Source: Grammothele lineata (taxonomy: Eukaryota; Basidiomycota; Agaricomycetes; Polyporales; Polyporaceae). Taken from it: DNA of 64,000 nucleotides. The position numbers and the translations under genes were made by a program. The stretch is taken from the NCBI GenBank assembly GCA_002150815.3, contig NDFF03000005.1:1-64000 (forward strand), given 5' to 3'. The notes under the pieces were generated by a model. It did no database searches, was not told the DNA's origin, and saw only the letters and a program-made list of their open reading frames with translations. How positions within the stretch are numbered: position 1 is the stretch's first letter; each line of letters starts with the position of its first letter. This document shows positions 34,004 through 46,436 of the stretch, one piece after another.

Positions 34004-34962
34004 ATGCTCGCTAAGCTCGCGTCTCTTTTCTTCTTTGTCGCCTTCCTCCTCCTTCTTCTCGTATCGCTCTCAGTCCCTATCATCAAGAGCCTCTACCTCT
34101 TTCAGCTTTCGGCAGACGCGTCTTCCTCTCTTCTAGACTCCCACGCGAGTGCCTCCGTCCGTTTCGGTGTGTGGGGTTACTGCAGCTCCGATGCCGACAT
34201 ACAGTGAGCCCTTCCTTCCGCGCCCGAGATCTCGTGAGCTTCCCGTCTCATGCCCCCGTGTCCCACCAGGATTGTCGGCATAGATCACGATACCGCCGGA
34301 CAGTGCTCCAAGCCCAAACTCGGATACACCTTCGACTCCGATGTGGCTCAGGCCCTTCACGTGGACGATGTAACCGACGCCATCTCGCAGAGTCTCTCCG
34401 CCGCCCTGGTCCTTCACGTCATCGGTATAGTGCACCCATGCTAGCGTAATACTAGAGTCTAACCGCGCTATCTCCCGCAATCCAGACTGCATCCTCGCCT
34501 TTCTCGCGCTCGCGGCGTCTTTGTTCGTCAGGAAATGGCGTCTGTCCTCGGCCAGATTCGAGCACTACTCGCGCCCGTGGTTCCTCATCACGCTCGGCGT
34601 CGCGCTCCTCGCCGCCATTATGACGACCGTCAGCTTCATCATCGATCTCGTCTTCGTCGCCGTCGTGGACAACAAGATCACTGATGAGGCAGACGGCGCC
34701 GTCCATCTTTCTCGCGGCAACGCGGTACGTCCGACCTGTCTGCGCTTCATCGACGGGCGTCGGCCCCTGACCCTCGGCGATATTCCCAGGTGTGGATGAC
34801 GGTGGCCGCCGCCGTCTTGCTCTGGATCGGCATCAGTTTTTCGTGTCTTGACATGTGCCGCGGACGCAGGTTCAAGTCCGTGTACGTCGCGCCCTCCCCG
34901 TCCGGCATTCGCTCTTCACTCCCGCTCACCGGCTTCTTTTGTTTTCTAGCAGCACGTATTGA
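34004..34962 (+). CDS. PalI/SUR7-family four-TM membrane protein
   Basis: A plasma-membrane protein of the SUR7/PalI superfamily. Relatives act in ambient-pH signalling (PalI/Rim9) or eisosomes (Sur7); which applies here is not decided. The N-terminal membrane segment follows MLAKLASLFFFVAFLLLLL. The claudin-like motif is FGVWGYCSS, with a further extracellular Cys in AGQCSKPKLG. Three more membrane segments follow: VLHVIDCILAFLALAASLF, PWFLITLGVALLAAIMTTV and VWMTVAAAVLLWIGISFSC. Five exons splice in frame. The last is only 13 nt and encodes the final STY. The cytosolic tail after the fourth segment (DMCRGRRFKSVSTY) is short for a PalI protein, which normally has a long tail. Confidence 0.83.
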
Positions 34963-37371
34963 CCGTTCTATGGAAGCCTGGCTACATACCCTGCATCTAC
35001 AGGTTCCAAGGACCGTTCGGCTAGTTCTCAGGCGGTGGGTGATACCCGATTGATGCCATCCGCATGGACTGTTCTTTGCTTCTCCGGACTTTTGCCCGCG
35101 TGCTTCTCGACTCTCCGCGCGCTCCCCTGGGATGGGCCCTCCGAGTCCCTGGCACGCGCAGGCTTTGGGGTGCTTGTTTCCATTTAGCCTTCAAGGCTTC
35201 ACGTCGTCATTGACTTCAGCTCCGGCCGTCCCCTCCCCCCTATGCGAATAATTGTCCCTTCGTGTCGCCGGTCCCAGCCTTCCGTGTATCGCTAGTTCTT
35301 ATCACGTTCCTTTGCTGTATCACTCAGACGATGAAGAGCGTGTCCCTGTGTTGTAGCACCATTATCGCAATTCAGTTGTGGACTGATTGACACGGACACG
35401 CGGATAGCGAGGCTTGTCCGCCGCCACGGCCGGATACCCGCGCCGTCGGACGCGCGATAAGCGCTTAAACGCAGTCGCATGATTCTTCGCGACTTCCAAG
35501 ACCTTCGACAATGCGCCCTAAACATGTGCGTATCCGTTGATTGCACGGCTGTATGTGAAGCCACAGCTAACAGCAACGTTGTTAGTACGTTGCTCAACGT
35601 TCGAGAGGGCTCGAGGGGTACGGAATCACAACACGATATCCTATAACGTTCACTTTCTCACTTTCAGCATGCGCACGTGCATATTCCGCCCGTGCCGTTG
35701 TCGCCTCCAAGCGAACATATATCCAAGGCCTCATATGATCGCCTTCGAATACGAAATCTCAATCGTACGCTGCACGAGTGTTTGTTCGGACCATGGTGGT
35801 TTGCATACCAGTCGTTGCATTGACCATCGAAGCTGCTCTTCGAAACCATAGTCACATTCAATGCCTGCTAATATAAATCTGAAGCTTGGGCGTTCGACGG
35901 GAAATGGTCACTGAGGTCAGTGTCATTTTAGTGAAGACCCTCCAACAGGGTGTTCGTCGTGCTCACAGTCTCTAGACCCCACGCCGGCCCCGTTCTTCCC
36001 CCTGGGAGCACTCTATGACCATCCGGGAGCGTTTTCGTCCACACCGAGACGTTCCAGGCAGTGAACTCCCCGTTCACGTACGAGCTGTGGACCACACCTG
36101 GCGTCATGGGCCCTCCCATGCGCCTCATGTCTCTCAAAAGGAGCTTCAGGATCGCTCAGGACGAGATCAAGCCCGGCGAAGGGAGATTCATTCTCATGGA
36201 CGGGCAGACGTACCGCCTCAGGCAGCCTGGCAAGAAGGATGTCCAGTTCACCGTGCCGATCTGCTGTGAAAAGAGGCGGTGCCCCTCACCGATCACGGTG
36301 CTGCCAGTGGATGCGGACGTTCTCACCCTACCCACTCAGCTTGACGAGTAGATGTCGCAGACCTTAGTTGACCTATATGTACCACCATAGTACACCCCCA
36401 CAACGTGTGATGGCAATGTTGGTGTGCGTGCTCGTACAAGCACGGTTATGCATCGTCTTTGTGAGAGTCTCTTCCCTGCGCGCCTGCAATGACGTCGTCG
36501 CACCCATGCAACCTCGAGTGGCTACCGGAAGCGCGAATTTGCCAGAACATCAAGCGCACGTAACGTATGCCCTACGATAACTGGAGATTCTGAGACACCT
36601 TGGGTAGGATCTGGATAGGGTCCTCTGGCCTTGGCCTCCTAGTGGCGCATGGGCACATGAGCCCGCGGCTTCGCAGACGTGCTGCGTGCGCAGCACGGCA
36701 GAGCTGCTGATAGAATGGCGGCCAGGGGAGGTCGTCACCACCCATGATAATAACAGCAGGACAGTCAATCTAGACCCGACTATACCTTCTCGGGCAGCTC
36801 AGCAGTTCGTGCAGCCCGGCGGCTGCCTCGTTTAACAAGGTTTGCGAAGCCGGCTGCCGAAGCCTACAATGAAGAGCCTCCGTACTGAGCTAGCACTGCT
36901 CAGTTGGTGGCCTTGCACACTGGCACCCGCAGCTAGCCCTGATGACCACAAGCCTTCGTACGGAGAGCTTTCCCCGCGGCGCGTATGCCGAAGTCGCAAC
37001 GAGCTTGAACTGCAGCGTTATGTCACTATCGGGAGTGGAAGCCCGAATTTCCAAATGTCTGCTCAAGGAATTCGAGAACGAAAGCCAGGGGCCTGAAGCT
37101 TCCCGTGTTGGCATACACATACAGCCTGAATCCTGACTACACCAACTGCCTGTAGCTGTCGCATGTCGTAGCGATGAAGAAGAGGTCACCCCCGCCCCCA
37201 ACCGAAGGAAGCACAGTATAGGCTCTCAGGCTCAGGTCGAGGCATGCTACCTCAGGAGGTCCTCCCCTACTTGACCGGTCGCGTAAGAGACGTACATGTC
37301 GGACGGAGCACAACGGCGAGCTGTTGTCGCCTTTCTCGTGTCAGCACAAGTGCCTGCGGTCGTTCCAGTAC
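34963..37371. other. Intergenic region with one doubtful coding fragment
   Basis: About 2.4 kb between the PalI-like gene and the end of NOP2. Apart from a protein-like frame at 36061-36351, listed separately, I see only short overlapping open frames and no known domain. Confidence 0.4.
36061..36351 (+). CDS. Possible exon of an unknown protein
   Basis: This frame reads like a real protein (SPFTYELWTTPGVMGPPM, then LKRSFRIAQDEIKPGEGRF and TVPICCEKRRC) and ends LPTQLDE. It has no ATG at its 5' end. An upstream mini-exon (ATG GTC ACT GAG near 35904) could splice through a GTCAGT donor to an acceptor near 36057, but this is speculative. The first internal ATG is at 36106. It could equally be the remnant of a dead gene. 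No family recognised. Confidence 0.3.
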   Translation: MNSPFTYELWTTPGVMGPPMRLMSLKRSFRIAQDEIKPGEGRFILMDGQTYRLRQPGKKDVQFTVPICCEKRRCPSPITVLPVDADVLTLPTQLDE

Positions 37372-39981
37372 TTAAGCGGACGCTCTAACAGGGGCGGTAT
37401 GTTCCTGGGCTTGCGCCTGAACTCGCGCCTGCACCTGTGCACGCGAGGGGACGCGGAGCCCCTTCGCCTTCATCCGCCGCCGCTTCATTTCTGGAAGAGA
37501 AACAGCAACACATGGTCAGCACCATAACAGAAGCAGACAATAAATGGGGAGAAGAGAAGGGTAGAACGCCTGTTAGAGAACACCCTAGGCGCGCAACAGG
37601 GCAAAGGTTAGAGGAAAGAGACACGAGCTCGAGCTTACCTTCGAGGTAAGGCCTGTCCTCGGCGTCGTCGAACGTAACCGGCGCCGCGTCCGCATCATTC
37701 GCCTCGATGCCGTCCCCTTCCGCGCCCGCAGTATTCGCATCGTCAGCCTTCGGCTGCTGCTTCGTCCGGCGCTCGACCTTGAACTTGGCGACGTAGAAGC
37801 CGTCCATGTTGTGCACATGCGGGTAGAAGCGACGCGTAAACGCAAGCTTGTCGCTGAAGACCTTGCCGCGGTAGCGCGTGAAGCCGGGCACGCCGAACTC
37901 GAGTCCCGTCTCGACAAGGCGCACGTTGGGACGTTTGCGGAGGGCATAATCGACAACGGCCTCGTTCTCGTCGACGGTGACAGAGCAAGTCGAGTAGACG
38001 AGGTACCCGCCCGTCTTCGAATCCGCTTGCACGCTGTCGATCGCGCAAAGGATGAGCTGCTTCTGCAGGTGCGAGAGGAGCGCGAAGTCGCGCTCAGACT
38101 GCAAGTCGAAGCGTATTCGTTGTTAGCGTCGGGTATGGATACCTGGAGAGCTGCTGACGTCACCTTGTTCGTTTTGACACTTGCGTCCTTACTGATGACA
38201 CCCGTTCCGCTACAAGGCGCATCGAGCAGGACCCTGTCAAAGCCACCGATGACCTTGGGGAACTCGCGACCGTCATATGAGCACACGACGACGTTCTTGC
38301 AACCTAGGCGGTGCACGTTTGCAGTGAGACTCTTTGTACGCGCCTTGTTGGCGTCGTTCGCGAACACCACGCCTGTGTTTTGCATCAGGGCGGCCATGTG
38401 TGTGGTCTTGCCACCCGGCGCCGATGCCATGTCGAGCACACGCTCGCCCGGTTGGGGCGATAACGCGATCACGGGCAGGAACGAAGACGCGGCTTGGAGC
38501 ATATAGTGACCCGCAAGATATTCGGGCGTGGCGCCGATAGGCACGCTACTCTCGAAGACTTGCAGGCCGACATTTGTCCACTTGCCGATGGGTTCAAGGT
38601 TGACGCCACGGTTAATGAGGGCTTGAGCGAGGTCGCGCCGTCGGGTGCGGAGGGTGTTTGTCCGGATGGTGACCGGTCGAGGTACTTCGTTCGCCTCGAA
38701 AAACTCGATAGCCTTATATTTGGAGCAGACGTTAAACTTATGTCATTCGAGACAACGAAAAATACGTACCTCAGCGACAGGAAAGAGCTGGAACAGCTTC
38801 TCCGTGAGGAAGTCATTGTAGCCATAATAGCTCGCAATGTCGGAGATGAGCTGTTGTACATACTCGGATCTTGACCTGGGATCGACTCAGCAACAATCCG
38901 TGAACACCATGATAGCGAACACACCTGCCCTTCGCCGCACGTTTCCTGAAGTCGCCAAGCACCCGTACACACTCGCGCATCCGCCTTTGCACTGTGTGCA
39001 CGTCTGGCCCACCGGTTTTCTTCTCCTCTTCACGTTCCTCCGCGGTAGGCAGAACGAACCCTTCACTCTCTTCTTCACCTTCACCCTCCTCGTCCATGTC
39101 CACATCGTCGGCATCACCAAGATCGTCGCCGCTCTCTTCTCCCGCAAGAACAGCCTGCCGCATCTCTTCCGCGTCGAGTTCCGCTTCGCGTGCGGCCTTC
39201 GCATCCATCGCGCGCGAGCGTGCCTCCATATTCTTCATCGTGATGGGTCCATCCTCTTCCAACTCGTCCTCATCCGACGATGCGTCCGACCCAGTGGGTA
39301 TAATTTTCAATGGACGGTCTTTTTGTTTTGACTTGCTCCCTTTGAGCTTGACCGGGAGGTCGGTTTCATCTTCATCGTCAGAGTCTAGGTCGAGTTCTTG
39401 GACGGAACCCCCCAGCAGGTCGTCACTGACAAGAAAGATGTGGATGGGTGACTGGAATCGACGGGCAGCATATGGCATGACCTACTCATCGTCTGCCTGC
39501 TCCAGATTGAATTCATCTAGGTCGCCAACGAGGTCTTCCTCGTCGCTGTCATGGAATAATGACCTAGTGAGCGTAGAGTTAAGGCTTGCGAATAGAAATT
39601 CCACGCAGGCATGACATACTTAGCATGGGCCTTGAGATCCTCATCGTCCTCTACATCCTCCCACCCCTCATTACTCCCTGCGCCATCATCCTCGTTAACG
39701 AGCTCGATCTTCTTTGAGGACTTCGTCTGCGATTTTGCGGACTCGACCTTGGCCTCTCCCTTAGAAATGCTCTTCTCTTTCCCTTTCGTTAAAGAGGTTT
39801 TGGCAGGCTTCATCGGACGGCCGTCATCATCCTTCGCCTTTTTCAAGGGCCGCTTAGCGGGAGTTTCGACCCCCTCTGCTTTCCGCTTGCCAAGTTTCTT
39901 CTGGGACGGTCGTTCAGCGTTTTCTTGGACCACAGAAAAAGGCTCCGGATCGCTTTGCTTATTCTTCGCGCGCCGTCCCAT
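37372..39981 (-). CDS. NOP2: 25S rRNA cytosine-C5 methyltransferase NOP2 (NSUN1)
   Basis: A nucleolar SAM-dependent rRNA methyltransferase needed for 60S assembly. The start [14 protein letters not shown] is followed by a Lys-rich, then Asp/Glu-rich, N-terminal third typical of the family ([29 protein letters not shown]). The core has [52 protein letters not shown], the SAM-binding [16 protein letters not shown], catalytic motif [16 protein letters not shown], and [15 protein letters not shown], giving both conserved Cys residues. The final intron joins PYLE to [15 protein letters not shown], and the protein ends with a Gln/Ala-rich tail at 37372. Reading through that intron gives a different C-terminus; the spliced one is preferred because its basic end fits the family. 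Confidence 0.92.
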
Positions 39982-40313
39982 GATATTGTAGAAGGGTGGA
40001 AGATAGGAGACTGAGCTAGAGCTCAACAAGCAGGCGGCGGAGAGGAAATTTCAAGCGCCCGGACAAGAAATTCGGTCAGACGAAGTGATCGGAGGTGTTT
40101 GAACATGTTGACGATTCATGCCGAAATAGGAAAAGGGACATTCCATAAAGACCACTGTACGGCTTCACCGGACCGTTCACCTATGACGCTAAGCGGGGTT
40201 GGAGTCCTGGACGCTGAGATGGCATATTGACCAGATCATCTCCCCACCTCTCCTCGTCGTGCGTTCCTTTTGCGTTCGACCACGACCGTTTCCTTCCTCC
40301 TCCGCATGTAGCG
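39982..40313. promoter_or_regulatory. Divergent promoter region, NOP2 / FUN14 gene
   Basis: These 332 bp separate the NOP2 ATG (minus) from the FUN14-protein ATG (plus) and should hold both promoters. No TATA box stands out. Confidence 0.4.
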
Positions 40314-41194
40314 ATGCTGCCCACTCTGCCCTCCCTCGTTTCTCGCCCTGCCTTTAACGCAGTTCGCAAAGCCCCCTGCGCTCTCAACAAGTCATATTTT
40401 ACCCCTACGAACAACTTAGGGTTGAACATCAGCAGGAGTATTGCCCGTCGACCATACGTTCACGTTTCTCGTACTCCACATCTTCCCGCTCCCTATCAAT
40501 TTGAACGGCAACGATCATGTGGTGTAGAAAAAGCAAAGTTCACCGGCTGGGTCCTCTTCAGATTTGCCTCGGCTGGTTTCGGGGTGGCTCTCGTTTTCCT
40601 GGCACCTCCCTTCATTTACTGCGACTGTATGTCTTGTTTGACTTATCATAGTACGTCTCCATTTTCATCTCATAAACAATTTCTTCCATCCAGCTCCGAC
40701 ATTGGAACACGCCCCTTCCACGACCAGTGTATCCCCATGTCAGGATGGTCAAACACCTAACGCCCCTATGTCGACACCCCTGCCCCCTCCCCCACAATCC
40801 GCCGTGAATTTCTATGAGCTGACGTTTGGCACGGTGTGCGGCGTATGTGCTGGCGTTTTCGTGAAAAAAGGAGCGAGAGCTGTCGCATTCGCGCTAGGCG
40901 GCGTCTTCGTGCTTCTCCAGGTGAGTAATCCTACGCTTAGCGCAGCAGACCGCAGTGACTGATATGGTACCCGTGATCTTGTAGTATTTGGGTTCCATGT
41001 CCCTCGTGCGCATAGATTGGGGCCGTGCTGCCAGCCGGTTCGAAAATCTTTTTTACACCAAGGATGCCTCTGGCGTTTTGAGGCCGCCCAATGTGGGCTC
41101 CCTCTTCCGCTGGATCCTCAATTTCTTGACGGCCGACTTCCAGCCAAGAGCTACCTTCGTCGCAGGGTTCATGCTGGGCCTTAGGGTCGGGTAA
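40314..41194 (+). CDS. FUN14-domain mitochondrial membrane protein
   Basis: A FUN14 (FUNDC1-like) protein, expected in the mitochondrial outer membrane. The N-terminus MLPTLPSLVSRPAFNAVRK is basic with no acidic residue and fits a mitochondrial targeting sequence. A membrane segment includes FASAGFGVALVFLAPP. After an intron (CD|SPTLEHAP) the FUN14 domain begins VNFYELTFGTVCGVCAGVFV, continues KKGARAVAFALGGVFVLLQ|YLGSMSLVRIDW, and closes with FVAGFMLGLRVG, the glycine-rich end typical of the family. Three exons; both junctions are GT..AG in frame. Confidence 0.87.
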
Positions 41195-41352
41195 TGCCAG
41201 GACAAACGTGATGGCGTGTAGGATATAGATACTCATTCGGACAAGATACTCTACAGATCTTCATTGTACATGTTCTTTGCAAACCCCTGCCTGCCCTTGG
41301 ACGACGGCATGAGTCTCCTTGGATTATTAAGAGGACTCCGGCGTACCTGAAT

Positions 41353-41889
41353 TCAATTCTGAACAAAACTCTTAATCTGACCTATCAGTTCCGGATTGTC
41401 CACGTCACCACGCTTATATCCATCTCGAGCCTCTTGGGCACGAGCAAAGAACTCCTGGAGGACGGGCGGCAGCTGTTGGTAGTCGCCCACTGCCGTCTTG
41501 AGCTGATTCCTCTCCGCGTGCCACCCTTGTACACTCGTCTCCTTGAACACACCCTCCGACGTCTTCGCGAACAGCCTGTCAATCTTCTGCGATGTGGTCG
41601 GATGCGCCACGCGCCACGCGTTCATGAACGAGCCCGTGTCCGGAAGGCGCGTCGCCGCTTCCGCGAGGGACATGAGCGCCGCAGCATCGCTTGGCTGTAG
41701 CTGCAGCACACGGCCGCGCGCATCGACGGCGACGTCCGGGCGGAAGACGGCCATGGTGAAGCCATCAGGGTCCGCGGGCGCGTTGAGGAGGACAGCCAAG
41801 GCGAGCGCATCGCGAGCGGGGGAAAAGGAACTGGCGTCGGGGTGTGGTGTGGCGCGGGCATGCCACCCTTGGGCAGACGGGAACGTCAT
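41353..41889 (-). CDS. Unknown protein, possibly membrane-anchored at its N-terminus
   Basis: An uninterrupted frame from MTFPSAQGWHARATPHPD to IGQIKSFVQN, about 178 residues and mostly helical, with no domain I know. The frame stays open upstream of this ATG and encodes a plausible membrane helix (SLFIALTALIGAYVLLRHG), but that extension has no in-frame ATG before a stop. The true start may therefore lie in an upstream exon, possibly joined at an acceptor near 42000. It is convergent with the FUN14-domain gene, their stops being about 160 bp apart. Confidence 0.6.
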   Translation of the reverse strand: MTFPSAQGWHARATPHPDASSFSPARDALALAVLLNAPADPDGFTMAVFRPDVAVDARGRVLQLQPSDAAALMSLAEAATRLPDTGSFMNAWRVAHPTTSQKIDRLFAKTSEGVFKETSVQGWHAERNQLKTAVGDYQQLPPVLQEFFARAQEARDGYKRGDVDNPELIGQIKSFVQN

Positions 41890-43361
41890 TGTGGTCTTTG
41901 GCGATGTGCTGAGGGGCGATCTGGCGTGGAAGGGGATTGGGGAGGCGCCGTGACGGAGAAGGACGTATGCGCCGATGAGGGCTGTGAGGGCGATGAAGAG
42001 TGACTTAGCGGTGGGAGCCAGGTTGGCACGAAATGGGAGGAACGGAGCGGTAAGTGGAAGAGTACGGCGCAGCGTACGTGGTCAATATCACAGGAAAAGA
42101 GGCGATGGATGCCAAGAGCTCGACGGGCGGACGTCCATGCGTAGCTTTGCATGTGGCGCGTCGGTAGACCATGTGTAAATTCGGGATCTGTCGTCATAGC
42201 GTGTTGACCGAGACCGAGTCACCGGCGGGCACACCTCACATGGTTATCTTCAAGGAATCCGACTTGTCACATGTCCATGGGAGGACAAGACACATTGTGC
42301 TGGTGAGTTGGAAGCTGCATACGACTCCAGGAAGCAAGTAGGGTGTGGCGTCGATGTACAAAATCCACTGGGCGAGCGCTGGAGCCGCCTCGTAGCGAAA
42401 ACGTCGGGCGCTTATATGTATGCGCCATTACCAACTTCTTGTCTCGTGTCCCTACTAATTCCGCCAGGCTGTGGATCGACCCTTCGTCAATCCACATCCT
42501 GTCCTGCTGCACATGATGACGCTGGAAGGCCGTCGTCTGCACGCAGCACAAAGGTGACCCTTCGACTAAATCCATTGTCGTGCTGCATGGATGTTGCTAA
42601 CTCCAACCCACAATTTATCGTCAGTCCGCGGCCCCAAGGTTTGGGACGCCGTTACACGTACAAGTAACCACAGACTAGCTCGGCATCCAGCAGAGTCTCA
42701 GACGCACCGCCTCCGCTCTCACAGCTGGTCATTATGGATCTGGGGAGAGACCAGTGACCGCCGACAACTACGGCTCTGACAGCGCGATGACAGGTTCTTC
42801 TGTCGGCACGGACCTCACTTCCGCGCGGGCCGTCCTAGCGGTCTATTCGTATCCCTTCGGCTCTAATGCGCTGAGAGGACGACCAGTAAGCCTTTCTCCG
42901 CACACTGCGGCGCCGTAGGTAAGTCCGCCGTAACTTATATTGACGGTCCGTTCTCAACAATACACTTACCGAAGAATCACATCATAGTACCCGTTCTCGC
43001 AGGAGGATCGACTATCCCCGTACCTGGTAACTCTCCAGAATAGTAGTCAATCCGCTTGTTTAGAACATCCAATCGTGACTTCGCAGGTGCCGTTGCCTCG
43101 CTGTTCGGCCTGCCCTTGGCGGGCGTATCGCTGAGATGCCTTCGACTGTCATGTTTGACTGACGGGCTTGTGCTTCCTCCCAACGCTCATGTTCAACCTT
43201 ACAGCCACCTTCGCCTCGGTGAAGATCTCCGCTGGAACCATACCCGCTCTTATATGCCCCGATTACATCCGAGCAGTCAGCTCTCACAGTTGTCCTTATA
43301 TACGGCATACCCGTGGAAACTAGCGACGCCTTTTCTCTTTCTCTGTCGCATATTGCCTAGA
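41890..43361. other. Intergenic region before the membrane-protein array
   Basis: About 1.5 kb. The right part is the promoter of the first array gene; the left part may hold a 5' exon of the preceding minus-strand gene. No other gene recognised. Confidence 0.4.
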
Positions 43362-45097
43362 ATGTCTCTAACAACGATGTCTGTCCAGGCGACTGCCGAA
43401 TATTGGTACGCCACACTCCCCTCATATACCAAGGATTCTGATCAAATCGTCCACGTAGGACCTCCTCTGTCCGATTTAACAATTGCTGGGCACTCGCTGG
43501 GTTCAGTATGTGTCGTATTGTCCCGCCAGTCCACCAATGTAATCATGTCATGCGCAGCGATCCTATTCTACGACTATCTGTTGACCTTCCCAACGGAAGT
43601 AGAGCATTTCTGGAAGTCAGGCCCTAGATTCTCTCCCGTGTCAGTCCTGTTCGTCGTGATCAGGTATTATGGCGTCCTCGGCAGCATTCCAATGATTTGG
43701 GAATATCTTGGCGAGGTTCCGGAACGGGTGAGTGAACTCCAGTGTCAATGCTTCGCGCTTGATTGACTTTGGGTCTAGAGGTGCGAGATTCCCCCTATTC
43801 AGCTCATCATCTCAAGATGATCAGCTACTAACAGTTGTCGACAACTGCAAACCTACCACCAATCATTCGCCATATCAATACAAGCCATTGTAGCGAGTAT
43901 GTAGGGCTAACACTCGCCGCCGCCCGTACTCAATTTGTCACAGTAATGCTCCTCATCAGAACATACGCCGTGTATGACCGCAGCAAGCGGATCCTCGCAT
44001 TGCTACTCATCACGCATATTGGAGGAGGCGTTGCATGCTTCGTAAAGCCCCTATCGGCTTTAACGAATGGCGCACTGACTGTACTGTCAGATCTCCATCA
44101 TCACCACTAAAAGCCCAGTGGAGGAGCAAACTGTAATTGTCTTGCCATTCAGGGTTGATGGCTGCGACCTTTCTCTATCCTCAAACCAGTGAGTACACTG
44201 CATCGCCATCTGGTCGACATTCTCACTACGGGTTTACATCAACCACGCTCTTACTATAAGAGCACTACGTAGGTGCATACTGATATAAATCCAGGCATTG
44301 TTTAACCATCATCCGTTGAACTCTCAGACCTTGTGTTAGCTTGGACAGCCATGCTGTGGTTCGACACCACAATTTTTACGCTGACATTAGTGAAAGCGCT
44401 GCGGATGCGTCGTCATTTTCCGGGTGGTTTGCTGGAGGTGGTTTTCCGAGATGGTGAGCGAGCGCGAATGCCACGTCACATTGCGCTTCTCGCTGATGAA
44501 TTTACCCGTATCCGTAGGTACCTTGTACTTCGCGTTAGTCCACCCTTTTGGATGATCTCTTCAAGTGTGCTGACGCAATCTCAAGTATCATGCTAGTGTC
44601 AAACGTGTCGAATATCATTACATTTGTGGTAAATGCTTGGGACCCATTCTTATGAAGTGAGCTGACAGAAGTGTAGATAACGCCTGTACGTGTATTCTAG
44701 ACAGCGGCATCCGAGTGATAAGCTGAAATCCCTCGAAAGGCCGGCTCGCCCCTCATGGGATTAGAGACAACGCTCACAAACGTGTAGGTTCTGTGCCTGC
44801 GCTGATGAACTACTTTAGCTCTGATAGCTTTGATACAGATTCTCGATCTCGCTCACTTCGCGCCTCATTCTCAATCTTCGCGACCCGAAACTCCGGCGAC
44901 CGCGGCGTCTTGGCGAGACTGCACCCCCCACAGACTTCGTCTCCACCATAGCTCCGACGTCTTCCATTATGCCCGAATTCCATCATACCCTCACGGCGAT
45001 TGAGTTATCACAGACCACGGCGAGCAGCACAGGTACTGCATGTACACGGTGCCAAGGACACGAGGGGATTGGATCTTCCGTTTTTCCACCCGTCTGA
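43362..45097 (+). CDS. DUF6533-type multi-pass membrane protein, array copy 1
   Basis: First of five tandem paralogues of unknown function. Fourteen exons sum to exactly 1026 nt, 341 residues. The DUF6533 signature is ILFYDYLLTFPTEVEHFW followed by SVLFVVIRYYGVLGSIPMI. About six to seven membrane segments follow, including IMLLIRTYAVYDRSKRILAL and AMLWFDTTIFTLTLV. The C-terminus after SRLILNLRDPKLRRPRR is a hydrophilic, probably cytosolic tail. Frame requires a 2-nt exon at 43779-43780 (introns 43728-43778 and 43781-43834). Other very small exons are 8 nt (44261-44268), 16 nt (44518-44533) and 9 nt (44677-44685). All junctions are GT..AG. The gene appears intact. Confidence 0.85.
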
Positions 45098-46436
45098 AGC
45101 TTTTTGTGGTGAATGTCTCGGTCACCAGAACAACCTGAAAGTTGGTGCCTTTAATAGTCATATCGTCTTGTCAGAGTCACACTCCGTATACATCTAGGTA
45201 TGTGCCTCCCTCTCACCGTCTTTCCCGCTTGTTCACTGTTCTTTGTGTAGCAACTGTATAATGCCATTTTTTGAGGCTAGACATACTCTTGATTGTTTCA
45301 TTCCTTTGGACAGAACATGCTTGCGTACAACGACTGTCTTCTTGAGTCTCAGTCTAGTTGTACACTGGCGATTGCTGATTAACCGTAGGTCGGGCAGGGA
45401 TTGTCGTTACGTCGAAGGTCTGAGTCATGGGCGTTTGCTCTCCCACGCGGACAACTAATCTCGACACCGTGCATCGATTCCCTCAAATCATATTCGAGCT
45501 TAGCCCTCAGCCACTCACAGAGCTGCTATAGATTTCCCTATGTCGCGCGATTTGTATGAGAACTCAGGATCGCAGCGCACGGACAATGTTTCAAGCCAGC
45601 CAATATGTCCACATTAGTACTTGGAAGAAGCTCTTCGAGAGGTGCTGTGCCATTAGCTTTGTTCCGCCGAGCTTCGTGTTCTGTCAGGTACGTGTGGGAG
45701 CCCATTCATTGACGATACCGCGAGCTCAACGTTTCTCCCACCATTGACAGGGGGCACCGGTTCTCGACCTTTCAACAAGCGATTGATCCCGAATTGGCTA
45801 CGTCTTTGACAGGGATTGACAGATCTGCCCGACAAGGATTCCATCGCTGTCCACCCTCCGCTATCTTGCACATGTAGTGTAGCTATAGTACGTTCTTTTG
45901 TGACTCTTTCGTGTGAAAGAGTCATAATTATGCAGGCGGGTGCACATTCGTTCTTCATATCGAGCCTACTAATTCGCACGGCAGGATTTGGTGACTGTAG
46001 GGGGCCTTGCCTCTTGTAGGTTGTCGCGGTGGGCATCTGTGGCTGTATAGGCTGTCCACGTTATGCGTGCCGGTAAGATTGGAGAAATCTCATGAGGTTC
46101 AATACGCATGGTGAAGTACGCCGTGTGCTCTTGGTTCACCGTGCTAACAGGCGCCCCGTTGACTGTGCTGTCACAGTCTACGAAAGAAGCAGCTGTCAAC
46201 TTATGTGATCGACGCGTCGGCGCGGCCTGGTGACCCCGCCGACAACCCGCTGTCTCGCAACGGGTGCTTTCGGTGCCGCCACACGCGTTGGAGTGTATAC
46301 TTCACCAGAATAATGGACACCCTTATCACTATGCGACGTCGTGCGCAGTTTCCCACTATCCCTTGTTAAGTCATATACGTGGCATCCACCGAGGAGGTCT
46401 TGTCCTTTCCTCCCCCAACCCTCCTGTCAAGTCAAG
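45098..46436. other. Spacer between array copies 1 and 2
   Basis: About 1.3 kb with only short overlapping open frames. It should contain the 3' UTR of copy 1 and the promoter of copy 2. No relic of a further copy was seen. Confidence 0.4.

Noticed and set aside
37385..37640. C-terminus of NOP2 read straight through the last intron (ending in a Ser/Gly/Ala tail)
   Set aside because: A GTAAGC..TTCCAG intron fits and gives a basic [15 protein letters not shown] end that suits the family; the read-through does not.
43728..43834. Explaining the frame gap in copy 1 by a single intron instead of a 2-nt exon
   Set aside because: The phase-0 exon end and the acceptor before TTGTCG leave a one-base mismatch, and the same mismatch occurs in all five copies; no alternative GT or AG nearby restores the frame consistently.
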